Assembly: GCA_023265355.1 (NCBI GenBank)
Contig: JAHFTZ010000144.1
Coordinates: 1-6,604 of the forward strand
Length of the DNA: 6,604 bases
Origin: Terriglobus sp.
GTDB taxonomy: Bacteria; Acidobacteriota; Terriglobia; Terriglobales; Acidobacteriaceae
Reading direction: 5' to 3'
Positions 6,211-6,604 of the stretch are shown in pieces. Positions within the stretch are counted from its first letter, which is position 1; the number at the start of each line of letters is the position of its first letter. A program made the position numbers and the translations under genes. Below the pieces are notes generated by a model. It searched no databases and was not told the DNA's origin. It saw nothing but the letters and a program-made list of their open reading frames with translations.

Positions 6211-6604
6211 TTACCAGGCGTGAAAAAATCCTTCTCGTTCGCGCAGTTCGACGTCAATGCCGAAGAGTATCCGTAGATTCTCTTTTGTCAGAAGCGTTTT
6301 CTTATCTCCGTCTGCAACGATGCGTCCATCCCGCATCATGACGACGCGGTCGATCTCTGGAATGATGTCCGCAATATGGTGGGTGATGAGAATAAGGCCG
6401 GTTCCCTGCTGTGCGAGCCGGCGCATGGTATTCCGGAGTTCGCGCTGTGCAGCGAGATCGAGCGCGTTGGAAGGCTCGTCAAGCAGCAGCATGCGATTTC
6501 CTGCGTCGTCCGTATCTGCCCCTACGAGGGCTCGCCCGATCATGATGCGGCGTTGCTGCCCGGCTGACATCTCACCGACATATTTTTCTTTGAGCGATTC
6601 GGCA
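6211..6604 (-). CDS. ABC transporter ATP-binding protein, C-terminal part (cut by window end)
   Basis: About 130 residues are visible; the frame is open to the window edge, so the Walker A motif and true start lie outside. Visible elements, numbered from the first whole codon, are the ABC signature MSAGQQRR (12-19, a variant of LSGGQ), Walker B MLLLDEP (38-44), D-loop NALD (46-49) and the H-loop ITHH (73-76). The HHIADIIPEIDRVV stretch and a C-terminus with LTKENLRILFG recall stand-alone ATPases of the YlmA/ModF kind, which often lack a partner permease; this subfamily call is tentative. Such proteins bind and hydrolyse ATP at the membrane or in the cytoplasm; the substrate is unknown. The helix after the signature is followed by a slightly long loop (GADTDDAGNR). 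The ATG at 6570 is inside the signature and is not a start. The stop is TAA. Confidence 0.9.
   Translation of the reverse strand, partial: AESLKEKYVGEMSAGQQRRIMIGRALVGADTDDAGNRMLLLDEPSNALDLAAQRELRNTMRRLAQQGTGLILITHHIADIIPEIDRVVMMRDGRIVADGDKKTLLTKENLRILFGIDVELREREGFFHAW

Noticed and set aside
6568..6570. ATG as the start of the ABC gene
   Set aside because: The codon is the first residue of the MSAGQ signature motif and the frame continues upstream to the window edge with ABC-like sequence.

Overview
This window holds the distal part of an arginine-biosynthesis operon (argF, argG, argH and a short argA-type N-acetyltransferase, all on the + strand). It is followed by an accessory stretch with three minus-strand genes: a DUF3291 protein, a secreted protein of unknown function, and the C-terminal part of an orphan-type ABC ATPase cut by the window end. 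Base composition is near 60% GC in sampled operon rows. The gene order, with a short GNAT N-acetylglutamate synthase after argH, the wording of the proteins and the mixed intergenic regions suggest an Acidobacteriota genome of the Terriglobus/Granulicella/Edaphobacter kind. This assignment is inference from pattern recognition, not a database result.

Layout. 12-1061 argF; 1112-2326 argG; 2323-3729 argH (GTG start overlapping the argG stop by 4 nt); 3719-4270 argA-like (overlapping argH by 11 nt). These four are co-directional and tightly packed, with no terminator between them. They supply the last three steps of arginine synthesis (ornithine to citrulline to argininosuccinate to arginine) and the probable first step (acetylation of glutamate). 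The other steps (argB, argC, argD, argJ or argE) are not in view; some may lie upstream.

4271-5239 is the most unusual part. A minus-strand DUF3291 gene of about 48% GC lies directly behind argA. Beyond it is a second, degraded copy of the last 139 bp of argA (127 of 139 bases identical by hand alignment, no gaps, same stop codon). The segment from the end of the first copy to the end of the second therefore looks like foreign DNA inserted at the argA 3' end, leaving one intact and one displaced gene end. One base after the displaced stop is a perfect 8-bp hairpin, which could be the operon's original terminator.

5272-5874 (minus) encodes a 200-residue protein with a clear Sec-type signal peptide and no recognised family. 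5875-6210 is non-coding and holds a bidirectional-looking terminator (6026-6061) and a run of complementary segments (6063-6189). From 6211 to the window end runs the minus-strand ABC ATPase fragment. The last two genes show no functional tie to arginine synthesis.
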